This document shows, one piece after another, positions 16,491 through 24,396 of a DNA stretch of 64,000 nucleotides. Below the pieces are notes generated by a model. That model saw only the letters and a list, made by a program, of their open reading frames with translations. It was not told where the DNA came from and did no database searches. The DNA is from Brasilonema angustatum HA4187-MV1 (lineage in GTDB: Bacteria > Cyanobacteriota > Cyanobacteriia > Cyanobacteriales > Nostocaceae). The DNA lies in NCBI GenBank assembly GCA_019359695.1, contig JAHHGV010000011.1, positions 62,001 through 126,000 of the forward strand. Direction: 5' to 3'. The position numbers and the translations under genes are program-made. Positions within the stretch are counted from its first letter, which is position 1, and every line of letters begins with the position of its first letter.

Positions 16491-18824
16491 TTAGTGGTGC
16501 AGCAGCAACCACAGACAAAGAAAGATCATTAAGCCAAAAAAGAAGAAGAAAGCAAGCTTAACCCAACCTCGCTGAAACCACATTTTTAACTTCTGTTTAT
16601 TAGAGGAGAGGGAAACAGAGTTAATTTTGGCTATCTTAGTTTGAGTGTATTCAATAAGCGGTTCATAGTTAATGGAAGCAGCGAGTTCAGCAGCTTGATG
16701 CAAGGAGTCAAGCGCGGCGTCTTTGTTTCCCACAACTACATGAACATCAGCGAGAAATAGAAGGTTGCGGCTTTGGCTGTAGATATCGCCAATTTGAATG
16801 TAAAGGTTTTGAGCCTGTTGGAGATATTGTAGTCCTTGGGCTGGTTCATCTTGTAATTTGCCAAACTCTTGGAGTATGTTCGCTTCACCAAGGCGAGCGC
16901 CAATCTCGCGGTAAAATACTAATGCTTGTTGGTAGTTTTGTAATGCTTCCTCACGACGATCAAGGAATTGCAAAACATCGCCTATGGCTGTTAAAGTATT
17001 GGCTTCACCAAGGCGATCGCCAATCTCGCGGTAAAATCCTAATGCTTGTTGGTAGTTTTGTAATGCTTCCTCACGACGATGCAGGAATTGCAAAACATCG
17101 CCTATGGCTGTTAAAGTATTGGCTTCACCAAGGCGATCGCCAATCTCGCGGTAAAATACTAAAGCTTGTTGGTAGTTTTGTAATGCTTCCTCACGACGAT
17201 GCAGGAATTGCAAAACATCGCCTATGGCTGTTAAAGTATTGGCTTCACCAAGGCGATCGCCAATCTCGCGGTAAAATCCTAATGCTTGTTGGTAGTTTTG
17301 TAATGCTTCCTCACGACGAGCAAGGAATTGCAAAACATCGCCAATCGCTTTTAAGGTATTCGCCTCACCAAGGCGAACGCCAATCTCGCGGTAAAATTCT
17401 AAAGCTTGTTGGTAGTTTTGTAATGCTTCCTCACGACGATCAAGGAATTGCAAAACATCGCCATAAACCTTACACGCATTAACAAAAGACAATACCTCTT
17501 GTTGATTTTCTGGTTTCCATTTCTGTAACAAGCGTTCGTAAAGAGTTAAGCGCACAGCATTATAACCCCGCAGTTGTAGTAATTTGTCACAACTGCTATA
17601 TCGATCATCGGGGTTAGTTTGGTGTTCAATTATGTTTAAAGCTTGTAAATACTGCCCAGTTTCACAGTTATGATGAAAAATCTCTAGATATTCTGCGACT
17701 GCTTCGAGTTTATCGCTGGGTAAAAGCTGAGGTTTGCGGCGTTGTTCGTAATAAGCAATTGCTTTTTGATGTGCTTGTGTCTGATTTTCTCCCTTCTGCT
17801 GCAAGTAGCCTTGAATTAACGGCTGAAACTGAAATTTCCAAATTCCTTGTTGTTTCTTCTCCTGCAAAAGAGAACGCTTTGTCAATTGATGCAGTTCTGC
17901 TTCTGTCACCTCTTGTTCTGATAACATAACAGTTGCTGCCTCTCGGTCAAAAGCAAGACGATACACGCTGAGATTAAATAATAGGTTTTGTAAATTGGGG
18001 GTTAGGCGGTTTATACTCGCATCCAGAATTTTTGCAATGTTTGCTTCTGGATCGTCTCGATGCAAACCAAGAACTTGAAATATATTGTGTTTCCATTCAC
18101 TGATATCTGCCTCATCTGCTGCATGCAGTAACCCAGCCGCCAACTTGAGTAATAAAGGATGTCCACCTGCTTGGTTGACAAATTGGCTCAATTGTGAATC
18201 ATCGCCCTGTATTTCTAGTTCTTGCAGTAACCTCACCCCTGCATCAATAGAAAGTCCATCTAGTCGTTGCCATCGGCTTTGATTTATTGTGTTGTCAGGC
18301 AAAGCAGGTTGCTCTCGGCTAGTGACTAGAATAATACTGCGACTCTCGGAACTCAACCAGCGCAACAAAAACTGGTGATAAGCTTCATCCTTCCATTGTC
18401 CATTAGCTTGCAGTAAGGTTTCGAGGTTATCCAGTACCAACAAATACCGCTTTGACTGGAGAGCGTTACAAAGAGCAATAATAAGATCATCATCTTTCTC
18501 AGGCGCAACCTGACCAAATTTATCCAGCAACCAACGTCCCCAAACTGCAAAGGGGTAAGCTTGGCTAAAAGTTGTCCAGACTTTTTCCGCAAACTCTTCA
18601 ACTGGATCAGATATTTTAACAATCAGTTTAGCAATCAGTGCCGATTTACCAAAGCCTCCCGCCGCGATGACACCTATCAAACGTACCTGACTTTCTTCCA
18701 GCCACGCCTGCAATTTGGCAAGTTCCTCTGTCCGTCCCTGCCAGTGGCTGGTATCGGGGCGGCGCTGATCAATAATAGTATTAGGGGCATTTAACTTTGT
18801 CCACTGCCACTCGGACGACTGTAG
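16491..18824 (-). CDS. NB-ARC/TPR (NLR-like) protein, body of a gene split by TGA
   Basis: STAND-type signalling ATPase. The open frame begins right after the TGA at 18827-18825 and has no ATG or GTG before the conserved region: SHWQGRTEELAKLQAWL is encoded upstream of the first possible TTG start at 18713. Then come the P-loop AAGGFGKSALI, Walker B RYLLVLDNLETLL, sensor ILVTSREQPAL and the GLPL-like QAGGHPLLLKLAAGLL, a winged-helix region, five nearly identical 40-residue TPRs (RREEALQNYQQAL...), and a C-terminal membrane helix (VKLAFFFFFGLMIFLCLWLL). Such proteins sense a trigger via the repeats and oligomerise; in bacteria many serve phage defence. It is in frame with the upstream ORF, so it was originally one gene; expression now would need readthrough or re-initiation at TTG. 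Confidence 0.85.
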   Translation of the reverse strand, partial: LQSSEWQWTKLNAPNTIIDQRRPDTSHWQGRTEELAKLQAWLEESQVRLIGVIAAGGFGKSALIAKLIVKISDPVEEFAEKVWTTFSQAYPFAVWGRWLLDKFGQVAPEKDDDLIIALCNALQSKRYLLVLDNLETLLQANGQWKDEAYHQFLLRWLSSESRSIILVTSREQPALPDNTINQSRWQRLDGLSIDAGVRLLQELEIQGDDSQLSQFVNQAGGHPLLLKLAAGLLHAADEADISEWKHNIFQVLGLHRDDPEANIAKILDASINRLTPNLQNLLFNLSVYRLAFDREAATVMLSEQEVTEAELHQLTKRSLLQEKKQQGIWKFQFQPLIQGYLQQKGENQTQAHQKAIAYYEQRRKPQLLPSDKLEAVAEYLEIFHHNCETGQYLQALNIIEHQTNPDDRYSSCDKLLQLRGYNAVRLTLYERLLQKWKPENQQEVLSFVNACKVYGDVLQFLDRREEALQNYQQALEFYREIGVRLGEANTLKAIGDVLQFLARREEALQNYQQALGFYREIGDRLGEANTLTAIGDVLQFLHRREEALQNYQQALVFYREIGDRLGEANTLTAIGDVLQFLHRREEALQNYQQALGFYREIGDRLGEANTLTAIGDVLQFLDRREEALQNYQQALVFYREIGARLGEANILQEFGKLQDEPAQGLQYLQQAQNLYIQIGDIYSQSRNLLFLADVHVVVGNKDAALDSLHQAAELAASINYEPLIEYTQTKIAKINSVSLSSNKQKLKMWFQRGWVKLAFFFFFGLMIFLCLWLLLHH
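16921..17480. repeat. 120-bp tandem repeats coding for TPRs
   Basis: Five consecutive units of 120 bp, differing by only a few bases, lie within the NB-ARC/TPR gene. The near identity at synonymous sites shows recent amplification or gene conversion rather than protein-level selection alone. Confidence 0.85.
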
Positions 18825-19283
18825 TCAGGGTTGCTGGTAGTAACTATTATTTATAGTATTAACACCTATGTAATTTGTGCCGCCTTGATTTGTGACGTCA
18901 TTCTTGGTTTGATTACCAGTGTTGTTTGTACCATCAATATTCATCAGCATCTGGCTATTGTCTTGAATTTTTCCAGCATGAATTTCTCGCGCTAACACTT
19001 GGACTTGATCAGCAAACTCCTGATCAGCGTTCATCGTGTCGCGCAAATAGACTGCAAGTCCTTGTAGTTCTTCTTCCTTACCTTGCTCAATCGCAGTCAA
19101 AGTGCTAGCTGTATTCCTATTTACACTGAGTTTCTCACGAATAATTCGATATAACTCATCAATTTTCTTGAGTGCAGCCTCCGTAAATTTCTCCCCCAGT
19201 TTGCCTACACTTGACTCAAAAAACTTACCACAAGCAAGTTTTGCTATTACAAGCGCTGCTGAAAAGGTTACAGGATTAGTCAT
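18825..19283 (-). CDS. N-terminal module of the NB-ARC gene (effector-associated-like), ends at in-frame TGA
   Basis: 152 aa starting MTNPVTFSAALVIAKLACGK. It is a helical domain (SSVGKLGEKFTEAALKKIDE, AREIHAGKIQDNS) followed by an Asn/Gly-rich segment (NIDGTNNTGNQTKNDVTNQG, then TNYIGVNTINN) and ending YYQQP-TGA. This layout is the usual front of cyanobacterial NB-ARC/TPR proteins, in which the Asn/Gly-rich linker leads directly into a 'GR.EEL..L' motif. That motif follows here in the same frame, 20-odd codons after the TGA. I therefore read it as the detached head of a single 930-residue protein. Alternatively it is a stand-alone adaptor translated upstream of the ATPase. Confidence 0.75.
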   Translation of the reverse strand: MTNPVTFSAALVIAKLACGKFFESSVGKLGEKFTEAALKKIDELYRIIREKLSVNRNTASTLTAIEQGKEEELQGLAVYLRDTMNADQEFADQVQVLAREIHAGKIQDNSQMLMNIDGTNNTGNQTKNDVTNQGGTNYIGVNTINNSYYQQP

Positions 19284-19394
19284 ATCTGTAAGTTCCTTAA
19301 TTTTTTATAGCTATATTTTTTAATACAATATTATATTCTAATTATCAGTAAAATTTCGGTTCTTGTATTCATCTCTAATCTTAAAGCAACACAA

Positions 19395-19545
19395 CTCAGT
19401 TAGCAGTTACCAGTTATCAGTTATCAGTTATCAGGTAGGAAACGGACTCGTCCACCGCTTCTTCACCCTTCGGGTTCGCCAGATGCTTACGGAGGGAAAC
19501 CCTCCTGCAGCACTGGACTCACTGTTCACTGTTCACTGTTAAGCG
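19395..19545. repeat. STRR heptamers around a GC-rich palindrome
   Basis: CAGTTAT/CAGTTAC-type heptamers (19397-19435), a GC-rich block related to the 5 kb and 24 kb repeats (19440-19515), then CACTGTT heptamers (19518-19543). This accounts for most of the 346-bp gap 19284-19629; 19284-19394 is AT-rich and featureless. Confidence 0.7.
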
Positions 19546-19629
19546 TTCCCTGATTGAAAAACTTGTTAGACGCATGACAACCCTTAACAATGAGAGAAAG
19601 AACTAACAACAAACTCCTAACATCTACTT

Positions 19630-21144
19630 ATGAGCTTTCGTGACGAATTTAAACTGTTGCTACGCGCCCGCTACCCTCTGATTTACATCCCAACATACGA
19701 AGAGGAACGAGTTGAAAGCGCTATCCGGGAAGAAGCCGCGAATCAGGGTAGTCGTCCAGTGTATACTTGGGATTTTGTGGATGGTTACCAAGGTAATCCG
19801 AATGATGCGGGATTTGGTCGGCGTAACCCTCTACAAGCTTTGGAATTGGTGGAAAAACTCCCGGCTTCTGCGCCAGCAGTGTTTATTTTACGAGATTACC
19901 ATCGCTTTTTAGAAGATGTGGCGATCGCCCGCAAACTCCGCAACTTCGCTCGACTCCTCAAGTCTCAGCCAAAAAATATCGTCTTACTATCCCCAAGAAT
20001 TTCGATTCCTGATGACTTAACAGAAGTTCTCACAGTTCTGGAATTTCCCTTACCCGCAGCAGCCGAAATTAAAATAGAAGTCGAACGCTTATTAGCTGCA
20101 ACTGGTCATTCTCTTCCTACTAAAGTCTTAGATGATTTGGTGCGCTCCTGTCAAGGACTCTCGATGGAACGCATTCGTCGGGTTTTAGCAAGAGCGATCG
20201 CCACTCACGGAGAATTGCAACCACAAGATGTAGACTTGGTTTTGGAAGAAAAGCGCCAAACGATTCGCCAAACCCAAATCCTCGACTTTTACCCAGCCAC
20301 AGAGCAAATTTCTGATATTGGCGGACTAGATAACCTCAAAGATTGGCTTTTGCGTCGGGGTGGCGCATTTACCGAAAGGGCGCGACAATATGGTTTACCG
20401 CATCCCCGTGGTTTAATGTTGGTGGGAATTCAGGGAACTGGGAAATCGTTAACTGCAAAGGCGATCGCTCATCACTGGCATTTACCTTTGTTGCGTCTGG
20501 ATGTGGGAAGATTGTTTGGCGGTTTGGTGGGTGAGTCGGAATCTCGCACGCGACAAATGATACAAGTTGCCGAAGCCCTTGCACCTTGCGTTTTGTGGAT
20601 CGATGAGATTGACAAAGCCTTTTCCGGACTTGGTAGCAAAGGTGATGCGGGAACCACGAGCCGTGTTTTTGGTACATTTATTACCTGGTTAGCCGAGAAA
20701 ACCTCACCCGTGTTTGTTGTTGCGACTGCGAACGACATTCAAGCGCTACCACCAGAAATGTTACGAAAAGGACGCTTGGATGAGATTTTCTTTGTTGGTT
20801 TACCCAGCCAAGAAGAAAGAAAAGCCATTTTTAATGTACACTTATCTCGACTGCGCGCCCATAACTTAAAAAATTACGATATTGACAGATTAGCTTACGA
20901 AACACCCGATTTTTCGGGCGCAGAAATTGAGCAAACCTTGATTGAAGCGATGCACATCGGATTTAGCCAAAATCGGGACTTTACCACCGATGATGTTTTA
21001 GAATCTGCCAGTCAGATTATACCACTAGCACGAACTGCCGTCGAACAAATTCAGAAACTGCAAGAATGGGCGGCTGCTGGTAGGGCGCGTTTGGCTTCTA
21101 AGCATAGTCCTTTAAGCGATCGCATTCAACGCCAGCCGCAATAA
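19630..21144 (+). CDS. ycf46: Ycf46-type AAA ATPase
   Basis: 504-aa AAA+ protein of the Ycf46 family. The N-terminal half is the family-specific domain ([27 protein letters not shown]). The C-terminal half is an AAA module with Walker [15 protein letters not shown] (about residue 267), Walker [15 protein letters not shown], sensor-1 [15 protein letters not shown] and arginine finger region [10 protein letters not shown]. Family members lie in red-lineage plastid genomes and in cyanobacteria, where a Synechocystis study linked them to photosynthesis and CO2 use; the mechanism is unknown. The start at 19630 matches the family (MSFRDEF). No operon partner is obvious; the SH3-like gene follows after a 175-bp STRR-filled gap. 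Confidence 0.92.
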   Translation: MSFRDEFKLLLRARYPLIYIPTYEEERVESAIREEAANQGSRPVYTWDFVDGYQGNPNDAGFGRRNPLQALELVEKLPASAPAVFILRDYHRFLEDVAIARKLRNFARLLKSQPKNIVLLSPRISIPDDLTEVLTVLEFPLPAAAEIKIEVERLLAATGHSLPTKVLDDLVRSCQGLSMERIRRVLARAIATHGELQPQDVDLVLEEKRQTIRQTQILDFYPATEQISDIGGLDNLKDWLLRRGGAFTERARQYGLPHPRGLMLVGIQGTGKSLTAKAIAHHWHLPLLRLDVGRLFGGLVGESESRTRQMIQVAEALAPCVLWIDEIDKAFSGLGSKGDAGTTSRVFGTFITWLAEKTSPVFVVATANDIQALPPEMLRKGRLDEIFFVGLPSQEERKAIFNVHLSRLRAHNLKNYDIDRLAYETPDFSGAEIEQTLIEAMHIGFSQNRDFTTDDVLESASQIIPLARTAVEQIQKLQEWAAAGRARLASKHSPLSDRIQRQPQ

Positions 21145-21194
21145 TAAGTTCGCAGTTATGAATTATGAACAATCAAAAATTTCATAATTCATAA

Positions 21195-21290
21195 TTTATA
21201 GCAGTTACCAGTTTTCCCTTCTCCCTGCTCCCTGCTCCCTGCTCCTTTCTCCCTTCTCCCTGTTCCCTGTTAAGCGTTCCCTGCTATATA
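21195..21290. repeat. STRR heptamers (CCCTGCT/CCCTTCT)
   Basis: Runs of CCCTGCT, CCCTTCT and CCCTGTT heptamers in the gap between ycf46 and the SH3-like gene. No gene or terminator otherwise. Confidence 0.75.
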
Positions 21291-21320
21291 ATTCAAAATT
21301 TGTAATGTGAGGTTGTGACT

Positions 21321-21863
21321 ATGGTGATTGTGAACGTACTGAAATACACACTTGGGATTTTATTGGCGATCGCTATTTTAGCTGGGGGCGGATTTGCGAC
21401 TGCTTTGTATGTCATAAATCGAACTACTATAATCCCCCCAAAACCCATTTATATTAATGATAGCCCCTCTGTGAAAGGGGAAAATCCAAAAGCTGTACCT
21501 AAAGGAACCAAAGAAGCTTCTACGGTTGCGGTTAAACCTAAAGCCTCAGCCAAACCAACCCCCAAGCCTACCCCATCTGCTAAATCATTACCACCCGGAG
21601 CTTACCATGCGCGTATCACTTGGAAGCAAGGCTTAATTTTGCGAGGAGAACCAAAGCAAGAAGCTGAACGTATTGGTGGGGTTGGGTTTAATTCAAAAGT
21701 TATCGTTTTGCAAGAAAGCCAAGATAAAGTCTGGCAAAAAATTCGCGCTGAAGGTGACGAAAAAGAAGCTGGTAAACAAGAAGGTTGGGTAAAAGCAGGT
21801 AACACCCAAAAAGTTGACGAAAACGATTCGCCCCAGAAAGAACAAAAAAAGGAAGAACAATAA
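21321..21863 (+). CDS. Membrane-anchored SH3b-like protein
   Basis: 180 aa from ATG 21321, which has GAGG 8 bp upstream; the GTG at 21315 is too close. A single N-terminal helix (YTLGILLAIAILAGGGFATA) anchors it, followed by a Pro/Lys-rich linker (AKPTPKPTPSAKSLPPG), a bacterial SH3-like domain (ITWKQGLILRGEPKQEAER to GWVKAGN) and a charged Lys/Glu tail. Bacterial SH3 domains often bind cell-wall peptides, so a periplasmic wall-associated role is likely; this is inference. Confidence 0.75.
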   Translation: MVIVNVLKYTLGILLAIAILAGGGFATALYVINRTTIIPPKPIYINDSPSVKGENPKAVPKGTKEASTVAVKPKASAKPTPKPTPSAKSLPPGAYHARITWKQGLILRGEPKQEAERIGGVGFNSKVIVLQESQDKVWQKIRAEGDEKEAGKQEGWVKAGNTQKVDENDSPQKEQKKEEQ

Positions 21864-21970
21864 GAGTTTACGAAAATAGACAAAAAATAACACTACTTTA
21901 GAAATGGAGCATATCCGGAAAATCTCTGCTTCTACGTGAAGTCATCAATAAATAAAGTATTGATGTAAAC

Positions 21971-22675
21971 ATGGCGAGTGGGGCAGATATGGCGAAAAAT
22001 TGTTTGCGAATTCATCATGAGGCAAATTCGATTCAACTTTTTTGGCAACGCGGACAAGCTGCGCCTCGCTCTGCACCAGCGGTAGCATTTCAGCATCCTT
22101 TTGAGAAGCAGGCGTTAACAGATTTACGCTGGTATTTGGAAGAGTATCTCAGCTTTCCCTATGGTATATATCCAGACAACGCAGCCAAGATTGAGCAAAA
22201 ATTGCAAACATGGGGAGAGCAGTTATTTGAGCTGGTGTTTAGAACTAGCGAGCAGACGCGGCAATTTTTTCAAGCTGCTACTTTTGATGGGCTGGATAAG
22301 TGTGAACTTGTTGTGACTTCTGATAATCCTCAAGTGCTGAATTTGCCTTGGGAGTTGCTTTATTCGGTGAGCGATGCTCCGGAGGAGCCGCTTCGCGATC
22401 GCCAATTTCTCGCACCTTCACTTGCAGGAATGTCTCGTAGTCTCAGCGAATACGCTGTCAGAGCAGAAATGGGTGAGCTACCCAGCGACAAGCTGAATAT
22501 TTTGCTCGTGAATGAAGAGCGGATTGACTCAGATATCGATGATTTAGCACGAATGCTCAAGCAATTAGGAGAAAGCCAATTTGATGCTATTTGGTGGAAG
22601 GAAACGGGTGTGGAGTGTCCAGAATCGTTGTGCGAGGTAATTTGGGCAGCGCGGGATACTCTAGAAGCAGAGTGA
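21971..22675 (+). CDS. Shortened CHAT-domain-family protein (catalytic part missing)
   Basis: 234 aa. The first 180 residues match the N-terminal region that precedes the CHAT protease core in cyanobacterial CHAT proteins: LTDLRWYLEEYLSFPYGIYP, then NPQVLNLPWELLYS and PSDKLNILLV. At that point a normal protein continues for several hundred residues with the catalytic His and Cys. Here it jumps to ERIDSDIDDLARMLKQLGES, IWWKETGVECPE and a stop, which looks like the far C-terminus. An in-frame internal deletion is the simplest explanation. If made, it would be a non-proteolytic remnant or binding protein. Starts at 21971 or 21989 are both possible. Confidence 0.7.
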   Translation: MASGADMAKNCLRIHHEANSIQLFWQRGQAAPRSAPAVAFQHPFEKQALTDLRWYLEEYLSFPYGIYPDNAAKIEQKLQTWGEQLFELVFRTSEQTRQFFQAATFDGLDKCELVVTSDNPQVLNLPWELLYSVSDAPEEPLRDRQFLAPSLAGMSRSLSEYAVRAEMGELPSDKLNILLVNEERIDSDIDDLARMLKQLGESQFDAIWWKETGVECPESLCEVIWAARDTLEAE

Positions 22676-22688
22676 TAGGAGAAGTATT

Positions 22689-22973
22689 ATGCAAGCTTAC
22701 AAACTCAAGGGGAAAGTCGATACAGCAGGTAACTTAGTGATTACCGAACCCGTTCAAATTCCAGCCGGAGATGTGGAAGTGATTGTCTTGCAGGCAGTTG
22801 AAACGGCTGCTCATTCCACAGTTCCAGAAACCGAGTCACAACCAGAAACACCTAAGAGAAAGTCAAGAGTGAAAGCATTTGAGGGTTTATTTGAAAATGC
22901 TCCTCCCGTTCCACCTGACTTTGATCCAGATCAGGCTAAGTGGGAGTATTTAAAAGAGAAACATAACTTGTGA
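22689..22973 (+). CDS. Antitoxin-like small protein (orphan)
   Basis: 94 aa beginning MQAYKLKGKVDTAGNLVITE, with a beta-strand N-terminal half, a linker rich in Pro, Glu and Ser, and the C-terminal PPDFDPDQAKWEYLKEKHNL. I know this type as the upstream partner of PIN-domain toxins in cyanobacteria. The stop overlaps a GTG (TTGTGAAAG) that opens VKVL, a typical toxin start, but the frame then leaves the family and stops after 14 codons, where the hairpin repeats start. So the antitoxin is intact and its toxin is lost. It lies 13 bp after the CHAT-like gene and could be co-transcribed with it. Confidence 0.6.
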   Translation: MQAYKLKGKVDTAGNLVITEPVQIPAGDVEVIVLQAVETAAHSTVPETESQPETPKRKSRVKAFEGLFENAPPVPPDFDPDQAKWEYLKEKHNL

Positions 22974-23008
22974 AAGTCCTGGAGATCTCGTGCTTCACTG
23001 ATAGTACG

Positions 23009-23134
23009 CCTTGAACTCAAGTTCAAGGCTAATAACCGAAGTCCGTTAAAACGGACTGGGTAAGTTTTTCAGTCCGTTTTAACGGACTTGAACTTTCGTC
23101 CGCCAAGAAATAAATTTCTTGGCGGACGAAAGTT
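23009..23134. repeat. Three consecutive perfect hairpins
   Basis: Hairpin 1 (23009-23030): GCCTTGAACT/AGTTCAAGGC. Hairpin 2 (about 23039-23090): 20-bp arms AAGTCCGTTAAAACGGACTG and its complement with a 12-base loop; each arm is itself palindromic. Hairpin 3 (23091-23134): 21-bp arms with a 2-base loop, centred on AAGAAATAAATTTCTT. They directly follow the orphan antitoxin. Confidence 0.85.
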
Positions 23135-23159
23135 ATCGTGCAAAATCTGAGTTCTCGTT

Positions 23160-23420
23160 CCTTGTCTCTGGCAAGGGATGTATAATTTGAGGCTCTGCCT
23201 CAATATAATGATTAGGAGGCAGAGCCTCCGTTTGTCTCGCTTGTCGGTATAGCAGGTGCACATGGATTGCCAATTGATCCAGCGATTGCCTAACTCCTAA
23301 AAGGGGCGCTGCGCAAACGGCAGAGCTAGCGCCGATAGGCGTAGCCGTGCCGCAGGCATAGGGCGCGCTGAGTCCCAAGGGGACACGCTACGCGAACGCA
23401 AACGCTTAACGCCACTATTA
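23160..23420. repeat. Interspersed palindromes incl. GAGGCTCTGCCTC hairpin and copy of the 4.8 kb block
   Basis: Inverted pair GAGGCTCTGCCTC / GGAGGCAGAGCCTC at 23182-23231, then a GC-rich block near 23320-23370 that is the reverse complement of the one near 4818-4860. No gene is supported. The sequence 23421-23834 holds an open but startless frame and a short hairpin ATCCCT...AGGGAT near 23540-23562; I can assign nothing there. Confidence 0.6.
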
Positions 23421-23834
23421 TTGTTTTATATATCGTCAAAATCGGACTCAATATTTTTTGCGAATATACTGAAGCAGAAAAGAACCAGGGCAATACGGAA
23501 TCCTGGCAGGCTTTAGGCTTGGCATCAAAAAAAATCCCTCACCAGAATTGGCAAGGGATAATGTGCATCTTTTTGCTTATATATAATTAGATGCTGAGGA
23601 AATTAACTTATGCAGTTGTGTTGTGCGGAGAAGATGAAGGCGATGGCGATCGCCACATGAAGGCTCCCTGAGTCCTCCGAACACGCTACGCTTACGGAGC
23701 ATCGCTTCGCGTTCTGCATAGTGGCAGATCGCACTGAGGGGGATGAACCCCTAACACAAATTAGCCATTTCGTATATAAAACTATATATCTGGGATGCAC
23801 AAATCTAGCTCGGGTGCATGGATCTAATTCATTG

Positions 23835-23890
23835 AGTGACCTTCACTGTTCGTTTTTGGTTTTTTAGGTTCGTGAAGGTCACTTTCTTTT
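23835..23890 (+). terminator. Strong hairpin followed by a T-rich run
   Basis: Perfect 12-bp stem AGTGACCTTCAC (23835-23846) / GTGAAGGTCACT (23872-23883), followed by TTCTTTT. It resembles a rho-independent terminator, but no recognisable gene precedes it on the plus strand, so it may belong to a lost gene or an RNA. Confidence 0.5.
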
Positions 23891-23994
23891 GCTTTATAAG
23901 AGATGAAAATCCAAGAAGCAATAACCCAGGCAGTGCACCTTTGTTGACGGGGTTAATGTCTTGTGCTTGTAGGTATACTTATCGTACTCGCGAA

Positions 23995-24370
23995 ACCTCA
24001 CCCTTATCCCCTCTCCTTAAAAAGAGCCAGTGCGTTGCGGAGAAAAGTGCCGTGGGCGGTGAAACCAGTGCTGCAGGAGGATTTCCAACGCCAGATGCTC
24101 CACTTGGGGAGCCAGTGCGTTGGCGGGGTTCCCCCGCTTGAAGCACCTGGCGTGAAACCCCAAGACCGCACTGGCTCCTCCGCAGGCGACTGGCGTTCCC
24201 GAAAGGTTTCCCGACAGTCGCGCACCTGTCCGCCCTTAGCAGTGCTGATAGCATTTGCGCAGCGTCCCTCTTAGGGACTAGCGTGTCCGCAGGACATAGA
24301 CGGGTTTCCCGTCGCAGGATAAGAGCGTTCAGGTTCCCGTTAGCGGAGTGGAACGAAGTTCGCCACTGCG
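23995..24370. repeat. Second large cluster of GC-rich interspersed repeats
   Basis: Tightly packed GC-rich palindromes of the same families as at 4.8-5.3 kb, including the 'GAGCCAGTGCGTTGGCGGGG ... GCACCTGGCG' bracket (24110-24155). Long open frames on both strands across it are a result of high GC and are not genes. Confidence 0.65.
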
Positions 24371-24396
24371 TTGGGGAGGCAGTATCGAATACAAAT

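Noticed and set aside
16922-17482. 186-codon plus-strand ORF with strong internal repetition
   Set aside because: It is the antisense of the 120-bp TPR repeats of the NB-ARC gene; the periodicity is inherited from the real gene.
23370-23590. Open plus-strand frame containing CEYTEAEKNQGN...
   Set aside because: Protein-like in part but has no start codon, no recognised family and begins in repeat sequence.
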